Positions 24,448 to 31,394 of a DNA stretch of 53,137 nucleotides are shown here, in pieces; the first letter of the stretch is position 1; each line of letters starts with the position of its first letter. The position numbers and the translations under genes were made by a program. The notes under the pieces are model-generated. The model made no database searches, was not told the origin of the DNA, and worked only from the letters and a program-made list of their open reading frames with translations. The stretch is from Mucilaginibacter psychrotolerans (GTDB lineage: Bacteria; Bacteroidota; Bacteroidia; Sphingobacteriales; Sphingobacteriaceae), in the NCBI RefSeq assembly GCF_004519315.1, contig NZ_SOZE01000039.1:1-53137 (forward strand), in the 5' to 3' direction.

Positions 24448-24567
24448 CGGCGTGTCTGGCGTTCTGAATGGAAATAACCAAAGCGTTTCCCACTTCTACA
24501 TGCCAGGGAAATCGCTTTTAAAATCTGCAACTGTCAAATTTTAGCTAAAGCCTCCTAAAAGCCTTTT

Positions 24568-24661
24568 TATTGACCGTTGGCTGAAGCCAAACGGCAATGA
24601 ACAGGAACATTTAAATGGAATTGCAACGCTAATTCATTGCCGTCCCACTTTAGTGGACGGA
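24568..24661. repeat. Palindromic repeat, family C (second locus)
   Basis: Contains GACCGTTGGCTGAAGCCAAA, then CGGCAATGAA, and on the other side TTCATTGCCGTCCCACTTTA + GTGGACGG. The CATTGCCGTC core is shared with 20000-20192. A piece reading CCAGGGAAATCGCTTTTAAA just before it (about 24505) recurs at 49033. Confidence 0.75.
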
Positions 24662-24769
24662 AATTGATCAACAAACACGCGGGCTTTAGCCAAAAACATT
24701 CAGCAAGTTTTAAAAGCGATCTCCACCTCCAAAATCCCTCTTTCTTTCCCCTCAACTTCTAAAAAAAAC

Positions 24770-24777
24770 TATCTTTG
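24770..24777 (+). promoter_or_regulatory. -7 box directly in front of ddl
   Basis: TATCTTTG (TAnnTTTG) ends 6 bases before the ddl ATG at 24784, as at the ferredoxin gene. A leaderless or near-leaderless message is predicted. Confidence 0.5.
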
Positions 24778-24783
24778 GGCTAT

Positions 24784-25770
24784 ATGAAAACCATTAACGT
24801 AGCCCTTTTGGCCGGGGGATTCACCGGCGAGTACGAAGTATCGCTCAACAGCGCCAAAAACATCGCCGCTAACCTTGCCGAAACCGGTAAATACAACATT
24901 TATACCATCCTCATCCATCGCGATAGCTGGGCTTACGATCATAATGGTGAAACCATTGCCGTGGATAAAAATGATTTCAGCCTGACTCTTGACGGCGAAA
25001 AGATAAAATTTGATTTTGCATTCATTACCGTGCATGGCACCCCCGGCGAAGACGGTAAGCTGCAAGGCTACCTGGATATGATGGGTATCCCATACAACAC
25101 CTGCGATGCTACCACATCTGCCATTACCATGAACAAGGCCTACACCAAGGCCCTGGTGCATGGCATTCATGGCTTGCATACGGCAAAATCGATGCAGTTG
25201 CACCAGCGCGATATGCACGATACCGCTACCATTGCGGCTAACCTTAAGTTTCCTTTGTTTATTAAACCCAACAATGGCGGCAGTAGTGTAGGCATGAGCA
25301 AGGTGCAAAACGTAGCAGGCTTGCAGGATGCGCTGGACAAAGCCTTTCACGAGGATAGCCAGATACTGATAGAAGAATTCATTAAAGGCCGCGAGTTCAG
25401 CATAGGTATTGCCCGCCTGAAGGGCAAGATAACCGTACTGCCCGCTACCGAGCTGATTACCACCAAAGAGTTTTTTGATTACGAAGCCAAGTATAGTCCT
25501 GGCTTTACCGAGGAAATTACCCCGGCACGTCTCCCTGCCGAAAAAGTACACGAGATAGGGGAGATTGTTACCCAGATATACCTGCGCCTCAATTGCCGTG
25601 GCATGGTGCGGATTGATTTTATATTGCTGGAGGATACCGACGAATTCTACTTTATAGAAGTAAATACCACTCCCGGACAATCGTCCGCCAGTTTGATACC
25701 GCAGCAGGTAAGGGCAGCAGGCATGAGCGTTCCTGAGTTTTACAGCGAACTGATAGAAGGTGCCATGTAA
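24784..25770 (+). CDS. ddl: D-alanine--D-alanine ligase
   Basis: ATG at 24784 gives 328 residues. The ATP-grasp enzyme joins two D-alanines for peptidoglycan precursors. Seen are VALLAGGFTGEYEVSLNSA (N-terminal Ddl motif), VHGTPGEDGKLQGYLDMMG, the ATP loop KPNNGGSSVGMSKV, EEFIKGREFSIGI, the metal and substrate residues RIDFILL and EVNTTPGQSSASLIPQQ. The last motif reads TTPGQS where most Ddls have TLPGMT, a variant common to a Bacteroidota branch as far as I recall. It stands alone between repeats. Confidence 0.95.
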   Translation: MKTINVALLAGGFTGEYEVSLNSAKNIAANLAETGKYNIYTILIHRDSWAYDHNGETIAVDKNDFSLTLDGEKIKFDFAFITVHGTPGEDGKLQGYLDMMGIPYNTCDATTSAITMNKAYTKALVHGIHGLHTAKSMQLHQRDMHDTATIAANLKFPLFIKPNNGGSSVGMSKVQNVAGLQDALDKAFHEDSQILIEEFIKGREFSIGIARLKGKITVLPATELITTKEFFDYEAKYSPGFTEEITPARLPAEKVHEIGEIVTQIYLRLNCRGMVRIDFILLEDTDEFYFIEVNTTPGQSSASLIPQQVRAAGMSVPEFYSELIEGAM

Positions 25771-25773
25771 GTT

Positions 25774-25817
25774 AACACGAATTGCGCTAATTGATTCGAA
25801 TTTCACGAATTAAGAAA
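25774..25817. repeat. Short inverted repeat ACACGAATT...GAATTTCACGAATT
   Basis: A further copy of the element seen at 16919-16963, here right after the ddl stop. Confidence 0.75.
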
Positions 25818-25866
25818 ATTACTTCGGCGGAACGCAAGCGTGTTACATAAAGTGGATACTTACCAA

Positions 25867-26820
25867 ATGAAAATTACAGACGAAACGGCGCGGCTCGTAG
25901 CTTTAGGCATCGATGACGGTGTATTGGATAATTACCGGCAGTCGTATCGTTTTTATCATACCCTTGCCCATCTCGATGAGATATGGAGCCTGTTGACCAT
26001 GCAAGGCCATGGTGAAAACGATGCCCTGCTATTGGCAACCGTTTTTCATGACATCGTTTACGACCCCAAATCGTCCACCAACGAGGAAGATTCCGCCGCT
26101 TATTTTCAAGAAGTTTTTCATGGCGATGAGCAGCTGAAACAAGAGGTAACAGCCATTATCCTGGATACCAAAACGCATCAGCCTCAAACCCCGCTGTCCG
26201 AAATATTTTCTGCAGCTGATTTAAATATCTTATACCAACCACTTGACAGGCTGCTGGACTACGAACACCGGATATTTAAAGAGTTTCAGTTTGTTGATTA
26301 CAAGGTTTATAAGCAAAAGAGAGTAGAGGTGCTGCAAACGTTAAGGCAAAGTATTGATAACCCAGCGGTGGATGCACTCATAACTTACGTCAACAGCCGT
26401 GTGCCCCGTATTGCGGTTTACCCCGGCAGTTTTAACCCCTTCCATAAAGGGCATTATAACATTTTGCAAAAGGCCGAGCAGCTATTTGATAAGGTGATCA
26501 TCGCCCGAGGCCTAAACCCGGGTAAGGATGCGGCTACTTATTCCTTGCCTGCTGTATTGAATTTTAGGCAAGTGTCTCAATACGAGGGCTTGTTAACCGA
26601 TTTTACACAAAGCCTTGGTTATGATGTTGCCATTATCCGCGGCTTGCGCAACGGCAGCGACTTGCAGTACGAGCTTAATCAATATCGCTACCTGCAGGAG
26701 CTGAGTGATAAAAATATCAGCGTTATTGCCATTTTTTGCGATATGGAGTTTGAGCATATCTCCAGCACCGGAATCCGTCAGTTAGAAAAATACGGCAAAG
26801 CTGGAGATTATCTCCTCTAA
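25867..26820 (+). CDS. Fusion: HD-type phosphohydrolase + CoaD-like nucleotidyltransferase
   Basis: ATG at 25867 gives 317 residues; an in-frame GTG nine codons upstream is possible. Residues 1-175 form a predicted HD-superfamily domain like COG4339: YRFYHTLAHLDEIW, then ATVFHDIVYDPKSSTNEEDS with the HD pair at 61-62, then the second acidic site AADLNIL. Residues 181-317 are a cytidylyltransferase-fold domain like phosphopantetheine adenylyltransferase: VYPGSFNPFHKGHYNIL (HxGH at 193-196), VAIIRGLRNGSDLQYE and ISSTGIR. CoaD makes dephospho-CoA from phosphopantetheine. Normal CoaD is a lone domain of about 160 residues, so the fusion suggests coupled synthesis and hydrolysis of a nucleotide conjugate; that function is inference. 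Confidence 0.82.
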   Translation: MKITDETARLVALGIDDGVLDNYRQSYRFYHTLAHLDEIWSLLTMQGHGENDALLLATVFHDIVYDPKSSTNEEDSAAYFQEVFHGDEQLKQEVTAIILDTKTHQPQTPLSEIFSAADLNILYQPLDRLLDYEHRIFKEFQFVDYKVYKQKRVEVLQTLRQSIDNPAVDALITYVNSRVPRIAVYPGSFNPFHKGHYNILQKAEQLFDKVIIARGLNPGKDAATYSLPAVLNFRQVSQYEGLLTDFTQSLGYDVAIIRGLRNGSDLQYELNQYRYLQELSDKNISVIAIFCDMEFEHISSTGIRQLEKYGKAGDYLL

Positions 26821-26985
26821 AATCTCCGTACGGCTGTCCCTTCTTCGGTTAAATTCAAATTAATTGAAACTTACTGTATTCTTGGTACGTATATTGTTGT
26901 GATAAACCTGCCGGTATTAAAATGTTCATTTGTAACAGTTTATCCGGGCCGAGCGTCCTATTCACCGTAAAAATCTTAAGAGACC

Positions 26986-27285
26986 ATGAAGATCCTAAAA
27001 AACAGCGCCCGTAAACTCAATAACGCCATTACCAACCGCGTTATAGCCCTGCACGATCAAGGCTACACCCACGATTTTTTGCCTATGCAAAACCAGCATT
27101 TCCTGTGCCTACAGGATAGTGTAGACTTTGACATTGCCGACCTCAATATAAAATTGATAGGTGAGGGCTTTGACCATCTAACTAAAACCAACAAGTACAT
27201 TCATACCATCGAAACCATCAATGGCTCAAAAGGCTTATTGGTAAGTGATGTGAACTGCTGCGGAGATGCAATACTGGCGAACTAA
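26986..27285 (+). CDS. Conserved-type 99-residue hypothetical protein
   Basis: A 99-residue soluble protein with no signal peptide and no known motif. It starts with a basic helix (ILKNSARKLNNAITNRVIAL), followed by alternating strands (DFLPMQNQHFLCLQ, DLNIKLIGEGFD) and ends LVSDVNCCGDAILAN. The codon use and GC content are like the neighbours. The ATG at 26986 is the first in frame. I do not recognise the family. The 165 bases upstream show no exact promoter motif. Confidence 0.55.
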   Translation: MKILKNSARKLNNAITNRVIALHDQGYTHDFLPMQNQHFLCLQDSVDFDIADLNIKLIGEGFDHLTKTNKYIHTIETINGSKGLLVSDVNCCGDAILAN

Positions 27286-27359
27286 GCTGCGGTTGTGCGG
27301 ATTTCAGATGTGCAGGTGATGGGAAAGACAAGCGATAATTCCTCATCGTCCTTGCGAGT

Positions 27360-27587
27360 ATCCATCAGGGGGTAACCCTGAAAAAAAAGGTTATGACGTG
27401 CAAAAATATATACTGATAATCAATAACTTAATATCACGTCATTATATGGAGCGGCGCGGAGGGCTTGAGCAACGGGGCGACGCGGCAATCATCGGTAAGA
27501 AGAGCCACCTTGAAAACCTGCCCTGCTTAATGCACCTGCTCACCGATGGTTACCACGCTATCGGTCGCAATCACGGGGGTAAACGCA
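27360..27587. other. Gene-free interval with repeat remnants
   Basis: Between 27286 and 27587 I find no gene. An inverted pair ATGACGTG (about 27392) and CACGTCAT (about 27435) encloses an A/T-rich stretch. On the minus strand a GATTGCCGCGTCGCCCCG word resembles a decayed arm of family A repeats. Open reading frames crossing it are antisense to the thioesterase and look spurious. Confidence 0.4.
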
Positions 27588-27998
27588 TCAAATCCCATAA
27601 TGCTCAATCACATCCTCGGGCACTTTGGCACCCCTGCCGGTGGCCATATCAATCATTACATAATCAAAATAACCATCGCAGCAAACCTTGTTGGTGGCTT
27701 TATTGGTGATGGTGAAGGCAACGCGGCAGCCTTTATCGTTAATGCTTTCTATACCGGTGCGCACTAAAAAGTAATCGCCCATTACCAGGGCGCGTTTGTA
27801 ATCCATATACACAGCGCGCACCACCCAGCCAAAGCCGCGTTCCATAAATTTCTCCATGCCCATGCCGTAGCAGGTTTCCATCTGCTCGTAACGGGCAGCC
27901 AGCACATAATCAAAATACTTGCTGTTATGCACATGCCGAAACATGTCGATATCATCGGGGCGTACGCGGTGCTCGGTTTCGAAGGTGGAGTAGGGCAT
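27588..27998 (-). CDS. Acyl-CoA thioesterase (4-hydroxybenzoyl-CoA thioesterase type)
   Basis: A 136-residue single hot-dog domain protein. The start YSTFETEHRVRPDDIDMFRHVHNSKYFDYV holds the catalytic-type Asp in the DIDMFRHVHN segment; then RGFGWVVRAVYMDYKRALVMG and RVAFTITNKATNKVCCDGYF follow. This is the YbgC/FcbC branch, which hydrolyses acyl-CoA thioesters; the exact substrate is unknown. It stands alone on the minus strand. Just past its stop another frame stays open for about 20 codons, probably by chance. Confidence 0.9.
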   Translation of the reverse strand: MPYSTFETEHRVRPDDIDMFRHVHNSKYFDYVLAARYEQMETCYGMGMEKFMERGFGWVVRAVYMDYKRALVMGDYFLVRTGIESINDKGCRVAFTITNKATNKVCCDGYFDYVMIDMATGRGAKVPEDVIEHYGI

Positions 27999-28133
27999 TT
28001 AAATCAAAAGTTAAATTCAAAAGTAAAAAGTATAATTGACGTTTTTTGTTTTAGTGGCAATACCTTGATATTAAAACCAATAAAAGCCCGTTAGATACCA
28101 TACTAATAAAATCACACCACCTAATCCGCCTTT

Positions 28134-30374
28134 ATGAAGTGTTTCTCTCCGTTGTGTTTAATTTTTGGCTTACTAAGTTGCAGGCCTGCTGTTTCTCAAA
28201 CCCAATTTAATGGTGATTTAGAAACGCTGAGCGCCGACAGGTCGAAACCGGTTGGGTGGATCACCTATTTTCAACCCGAACAGTTAAAATCGTACCCTGT
28301 AAAAATAGACAGCGTTACAAAACAGCAGGGGAAATACGCGGTATCTATTGAGAAAACTGGCGAGGCCGCAGATTTTGGTGTGATAGATTATGTTATTCCC
28401 AAATCATTTAAAGGCAGCAAAATAGAGCTGAGAGGATATATTAAAACCGAAAATGTAACTGCAGGCTATGCCGGCTTATGGATGCGTATGGACGGCAGCG
28501 AGGCATTTGATAACATGCAGGGCAGGGGGATTACCGGCACTACCGACTGGAAAGAATATGTTATTGAATTGCCCTACAACGAAACTAAAGCTGTAAACAT
28601 ACACTTGGGTGCGTTGCTGGTGGGCAAGGGGAAAATGTGGGTTGATAATTTTAGGCTGTTTATTGATGGGCAGCCTATACAGCAGGTAAAAGCGGTAGAA
28701 AGGCAGTTGGCGAGAGCAGAACGCGACACCGCTTTTAACAAAGGTTCGAAAATAGATACGGTATTGTTAGGCAAGCAGCAAGTAAGCAATTTAGTTATGC
28801 TTGGGCAAGTATGGGGTTTTGTGAAGTATCATCATCCAAATGTTGCCAATGGTGATGTAAATATGGATGCCGAATTATTCAGGGTAATGCCTGCTGTATT
28901 AAAAGCAGGTAACAATGCAGAATTAAGCGCGTCACTTGCAAACTGGCTTAAAAGCCTTGGGCCTGTGCCAAAATGTATTGCTTGCGTGCCTTATAAAGGC
29001 AATAACATTAAACTGGAACCTAATTACGGGCAGTTATTTAACGGTACGATATTAAGCAAGACCTTAACGGATGAGTTAAGTAACTTGTTGAATAACAAGG
29101 TAATCGCCAAAAACTATTATGTGAGCCTGGCGCAAGGCGTTGGCAACCCTGTTTTTACAAACGAAATGGCCTATAGCGACATGAAATACCCCGATGCCGG
29201 CTTCAGGTTGCTCAGCTTATTCAGGTATTGGAACATGATTCACTACTACTTTCCTTACAAATATCTGATTGCTGAGAATTGGAACGATGTACTGGCAGAT
29301 TGCATACCGAAATTTGTGCGATCGGCCAATGCGACGGAATATACGCTGAATACGCTAGCCCTCATCGCACGTGTGCACGATACGCATGCCAATATCTGGG
29401 GCAGCAACCGGGTGCTAAATGATTATAAGGGCAAAAATGCGGTTCCTTTTAAGGCCAAATTTGTAGAAGAGCAGTTGGTGGTAACAGGTTATTATAACGA
29501 TACTTTAAACATTAAAGAATTGGTAAAGCCGGGGGATATGATCACCGCGATAAACGGCAAACCGGTAACCGAACTTATAAAAAAGTACCTGCCTTATACG
29601 CCAGCATCTAATTACGCTGCGCAATTACGGGATTTGCCTCTAGCCTTTTTATTGCGGAGTAATGCAGGTAAGCTTACACTTAAATTGCAACGCGACGGTA
29701 AACAATTCACGGCCGTAGTTTACACGCTGCCAATGGCTAAGATAAATTACGCTGCAGATTATTACCCCAACCCAAAAGCAAAAGGGTTTTATATAATGGA
29801 TAAAAACATAGGCTATTTATATCCTGGTAAGTATCACAATAATGATCTTGACAGTATCAAGGCCCTGTTTGAGCAAACCAAAGGAATCATTATAGATATG
29901 CGTTGCTATCCATCGGAGTTTATGCCCTACACTTTCGGGCCGTACATAAAAACCAATAATACTCCATTTGTAAAATTTTCCACGGGCAGCATTGGCCGGC
30001 CGGGTTTATTTGTTATTGGCGAACCAATAGCTATACCGCCGGCACCCTCCGGTGTGTATAAAGGTAAAATAGTAATTATTGTTAATGAGACATCGCAAAG
30101 CCAGGCAGAATACACCACTATGTGTTTCCAAAGCTCGCCAAATGTTACGGTAATAGGTAGTACAACCGCCGGGGCAGATGGCAACGTTTCTTCCATAGCT
30201 CTGCCCGGCGGAATTTCTACCATGATATCGGGGATAGGTGTTTACTATCCTGATGGTACAGAAACGCAGCGGAAAGGTGTAAAAATAGATGTTCCCATAA
30301 AACCAACCATTGCAGGCATAAAAGCAGGCAGCGATGAATTGCTTGATAGGGCAAAGGATATATTATTAAAGTAG
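28134..30374 (+). CDS. Exported S41-family peptidase
   Basis: A 746-residue protein with a signal peptide (MKCFSPLCLIFGLLSC; a lipobox LLSC is possible). Residues about 22-175 form a carbohydrate-binding-like beta sandwich (FNGDLETLSADRSKPVGW, IKTENVTAGYAGLWMRMDG). A helical segment follows, with WGFVKYHHPNVANGDVNMD typical of this Bacteroidota subgroup. A PDZ-like part lies at about 450-530 (LVKPGDMITAINGKPV). The C-terminal tail-specific protease domain has GIIIDMRCYPSEF, then the nucleophile region VNETSQSQAEYTTM and VIGSTTAGADGNVS. It probably cuts peptides in the periplasm. No operon partner is present. Confidence 0.9.
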   Translation: MKCFSPLCLIFGLLSCRPAVSQTQFNGDLETLSADRSKPVGWITYFQPEQLKSYPVKIDSVTKQQGKYAVSIEKTGEAADFGVIDYVIPKSFKGSKIELRGYIKTENVTAGYAGLWMRMDGSEAFDNMQGRGITGTTDWKEYVIELPYNETKAVNIHLGALLVGKGKMWVDNFRLFIDGQPIQQVKAVERQLARAERDTAFNKGSKIDTVLLGKQQVSNLVMLGQVWGFVKYHHPNVANGDVNMDAELFRVMPAVLKAGNNAELSASLANWLKSLGPVPKCIACVPYKGNNIKLEPNYGQLFNGTILSKTLTDELSNLLNNKVIAKNYYVSLAQGVGNPVFTNEMAYSDMKYPDAGFRLLSLFRYWNMIHYYFPYKYLIAENWNDVLADCIPKFVRSANATEYTLNTLALIARVHDTHANIWGSNRVLNDYKGKNAVPFKAKFVEEQLVVTGYYNDTLNIKELVKPGDMITAINGKPVTELIKKYLPYTPASNYAAQLRDLPLAFLLRSNAGKLTLKLQRDGKQFTAVVYTLPMAKINYAADYYPNPKAKGFYIMDKNIGYLYPGKYHNNDLDSIKALFEQTKGIIIDMRCYPSEFMPYTFGPYIKTNNTPFVKFSTGSIGRPGLFVIGEPIAIPPAPSGVYKGKIVIIVNETSQSQAEYTTMCFQSSPNVTVIGSTTAGADGNVSSIALPGGISTMISGIGVYYPDGTETQRKGVKIDVPIKPTIAGIKAGSDELLDRAKDILLK

Positions 30375-30414
30375 TTGCGATAGTAGCCAGGCGTTTAGGG
30401 TGCGTTGTAGATAG

Positions 30415-30590
30415 TAGCGAAAACCCCGGAATGCAGCGCTGCTTCTATCAGCAGCGCGGAATGAGGAGTTGCAACGGATAGCGCGGGCCGCAGTCAACGC
30501 CATAATTGGTGAGTGAGGAATTGCCAACTGGCTAACACACCCCTCCACCCCTCTCAAGAGGGGAATCGCACATGGCCCCGCTTTTTTATC
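30415..30590 (+). other. Structured 3' element (copy 2) with terminator-like end
   Basis: Downstream of the S41 gene, GAAAACCCCGGAATGCAGCG, a hairpin GCAGCGCTGCTTCTATCAGCAGCGC split across 30433-30458, then GGAATGAGGAGTTGCAACGG and ATAGCGCGGGCC. The complement GGCCCCGCTTTTTT follows at about 30574-30587, so the original element may have been a GC stem ending in a U run. A family B repeat (30535-30572) is inserted in between. The block order matches 2745-2850 on the minus strand. Confidence 0.55.
30535..30572. repeat. Palindromic repeat, family B (single arm)
   Basis: Reads ACACACCCCTCCACCCCTCT then CAAGAGGGGAATCGC. The CCCCTCTCAAGAGGGGAAT core is shared with both arms of the element at 49078-49196. 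Confidence 0.85.
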
Positions 30591-30606
30591 AGCAGTCAGC
30601 ATTTAC

Positions 30607-30800
30607 CAAGTAACCTCATTCACAACTCGCAAAACCAAAACCATCCAACGAATTCAATCTACCATCACCCATCCTACCACCCCCAATAACATCTTCACAA
30701 AACCTATCAACCTTCACCTTTCGACAATAAACAACCTCATCAAAACCAGCGCCTTAACCTTTCAACTTTAAAATCTTTCAACCTTACAACAGCACTGTAA
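30607..30800. other. G-poor tract upstream of rpsO
   Basis: About 190 bases contain hardly any G on the plus strand and are built of words such as CAACCTTTCAAC, ACCTCAT and CCATCC. No gene is visible. It ends shortly before the rpsO promoter. Its complement resembles the AAGTTGTAAGGTTGGAAAG words after iscX. Confidence 0.6.
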
Positions 30801-30817
30801 AACATTATAACCACCCC

Positions 30818-30848
30818 TTGCACATGTAAAAGCTTAACCGTACCTTTG
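30818..30848 (+). promoter_or_regulatory. rpsO promoter
   Basis: TTG (30818-30820, in CTTG), a 20-base spacer, then TACCTTTG (30841-30848), matching TAnnTTTG. The leader to the ATG at 30894 is about 40 bases. Confidence 0.65.
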
Positions 30849-30893
30849 CCCCACAATTAATAGAATTTTAACCGCTTTAATATTATTTACGTA

Positions 30894-31172
30894 ATGTATT
30901 TAAGTAACGAAGCAAAGGCAGAGATCTTTGCAAAACATGGTAAGAATGCCGCTGATACCGGTACAACCGAAGGACAGGTAGCATTATTCACTTACCGCAT
31001 AGCGCACTTAACTGGTCACTTGAAGAAAAACAAACACGATTTTTCTACCCAGTTATCGCTACAAAAATTAGTAGGTAAACGCCGCGGATTGCTGGCATAC
31101 CTTTTCAAAAAAGATATCAACAGGTATCGTGCTATCATCAAAGCTTTAGCGCTAAGGGATATCATCAAGTAA
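30894..31172 (+). CDS. rpsO: 30S ribosomal protein S15
   Basis: A 92-residue protein with the S15 pattern: KAEIFAKHGKNAADTGTTEG, QVALFTYRIAHLTGHLKKNK with the RNA-binding helix, then LVGKRRGLLAYLFKKDINRY. It binds the 16S rRNA central domain early in 30S assembly. It lies upstream of pnp, the arrangement known from many bacteria, but a terminator-like hairpin lies between them. Confidence 0.98.
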   Translation: MYLSNEAKAEIFAKHGKNAADTGTTEGQVALFTYRIAHLTGHLKKNKHDFSTQLSLQKLVGKRRGLLAYLFKKDINRYRAIIKALALRDIIK

Positions 31173-31190
31173 TCCTCCTGAATATTTTTC

Positions 31191-31225
31191 AAAAAGCCGT
31201 CCGCATTGTGCAGGATGGCTTTTTT
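31191..31225 (+). terminator. Terminator after rpsO
   Basis: AAAAAGCCGTCC, loop GCATTGTGCA, then GGATGGCTTTTTT: a strong stem with a U run 19 bases after the rpsO stop. Confidence 0.85.
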
Positions 31226-31394
31226 ACTTTTTGAAACCATTTTTTGCAGCCTTTTATAAACCTATAACTAACGCAACGAAATAGCTTCAAAAGCCGCTTA
31301 GGGAACGGCAAAAACATACGCATCGAAACAATATACACACACATAAAAACCGGGGTGCTCCTGAAGATGAAAAGCGCCCCACAACACAAACAAG

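Noticed and set aside
24769..25806. Minus-strand frame of 345 codons opposite ddl
   Set aside because: It is a shadow of ddl, which carries all family motifs on the plus strand.
27398..27709. Plus-strand frame of 103 codons
   Set aside because: It overlaps the thioesterase gene antisense and is partly repeat remnant; codon use is not gene-like.
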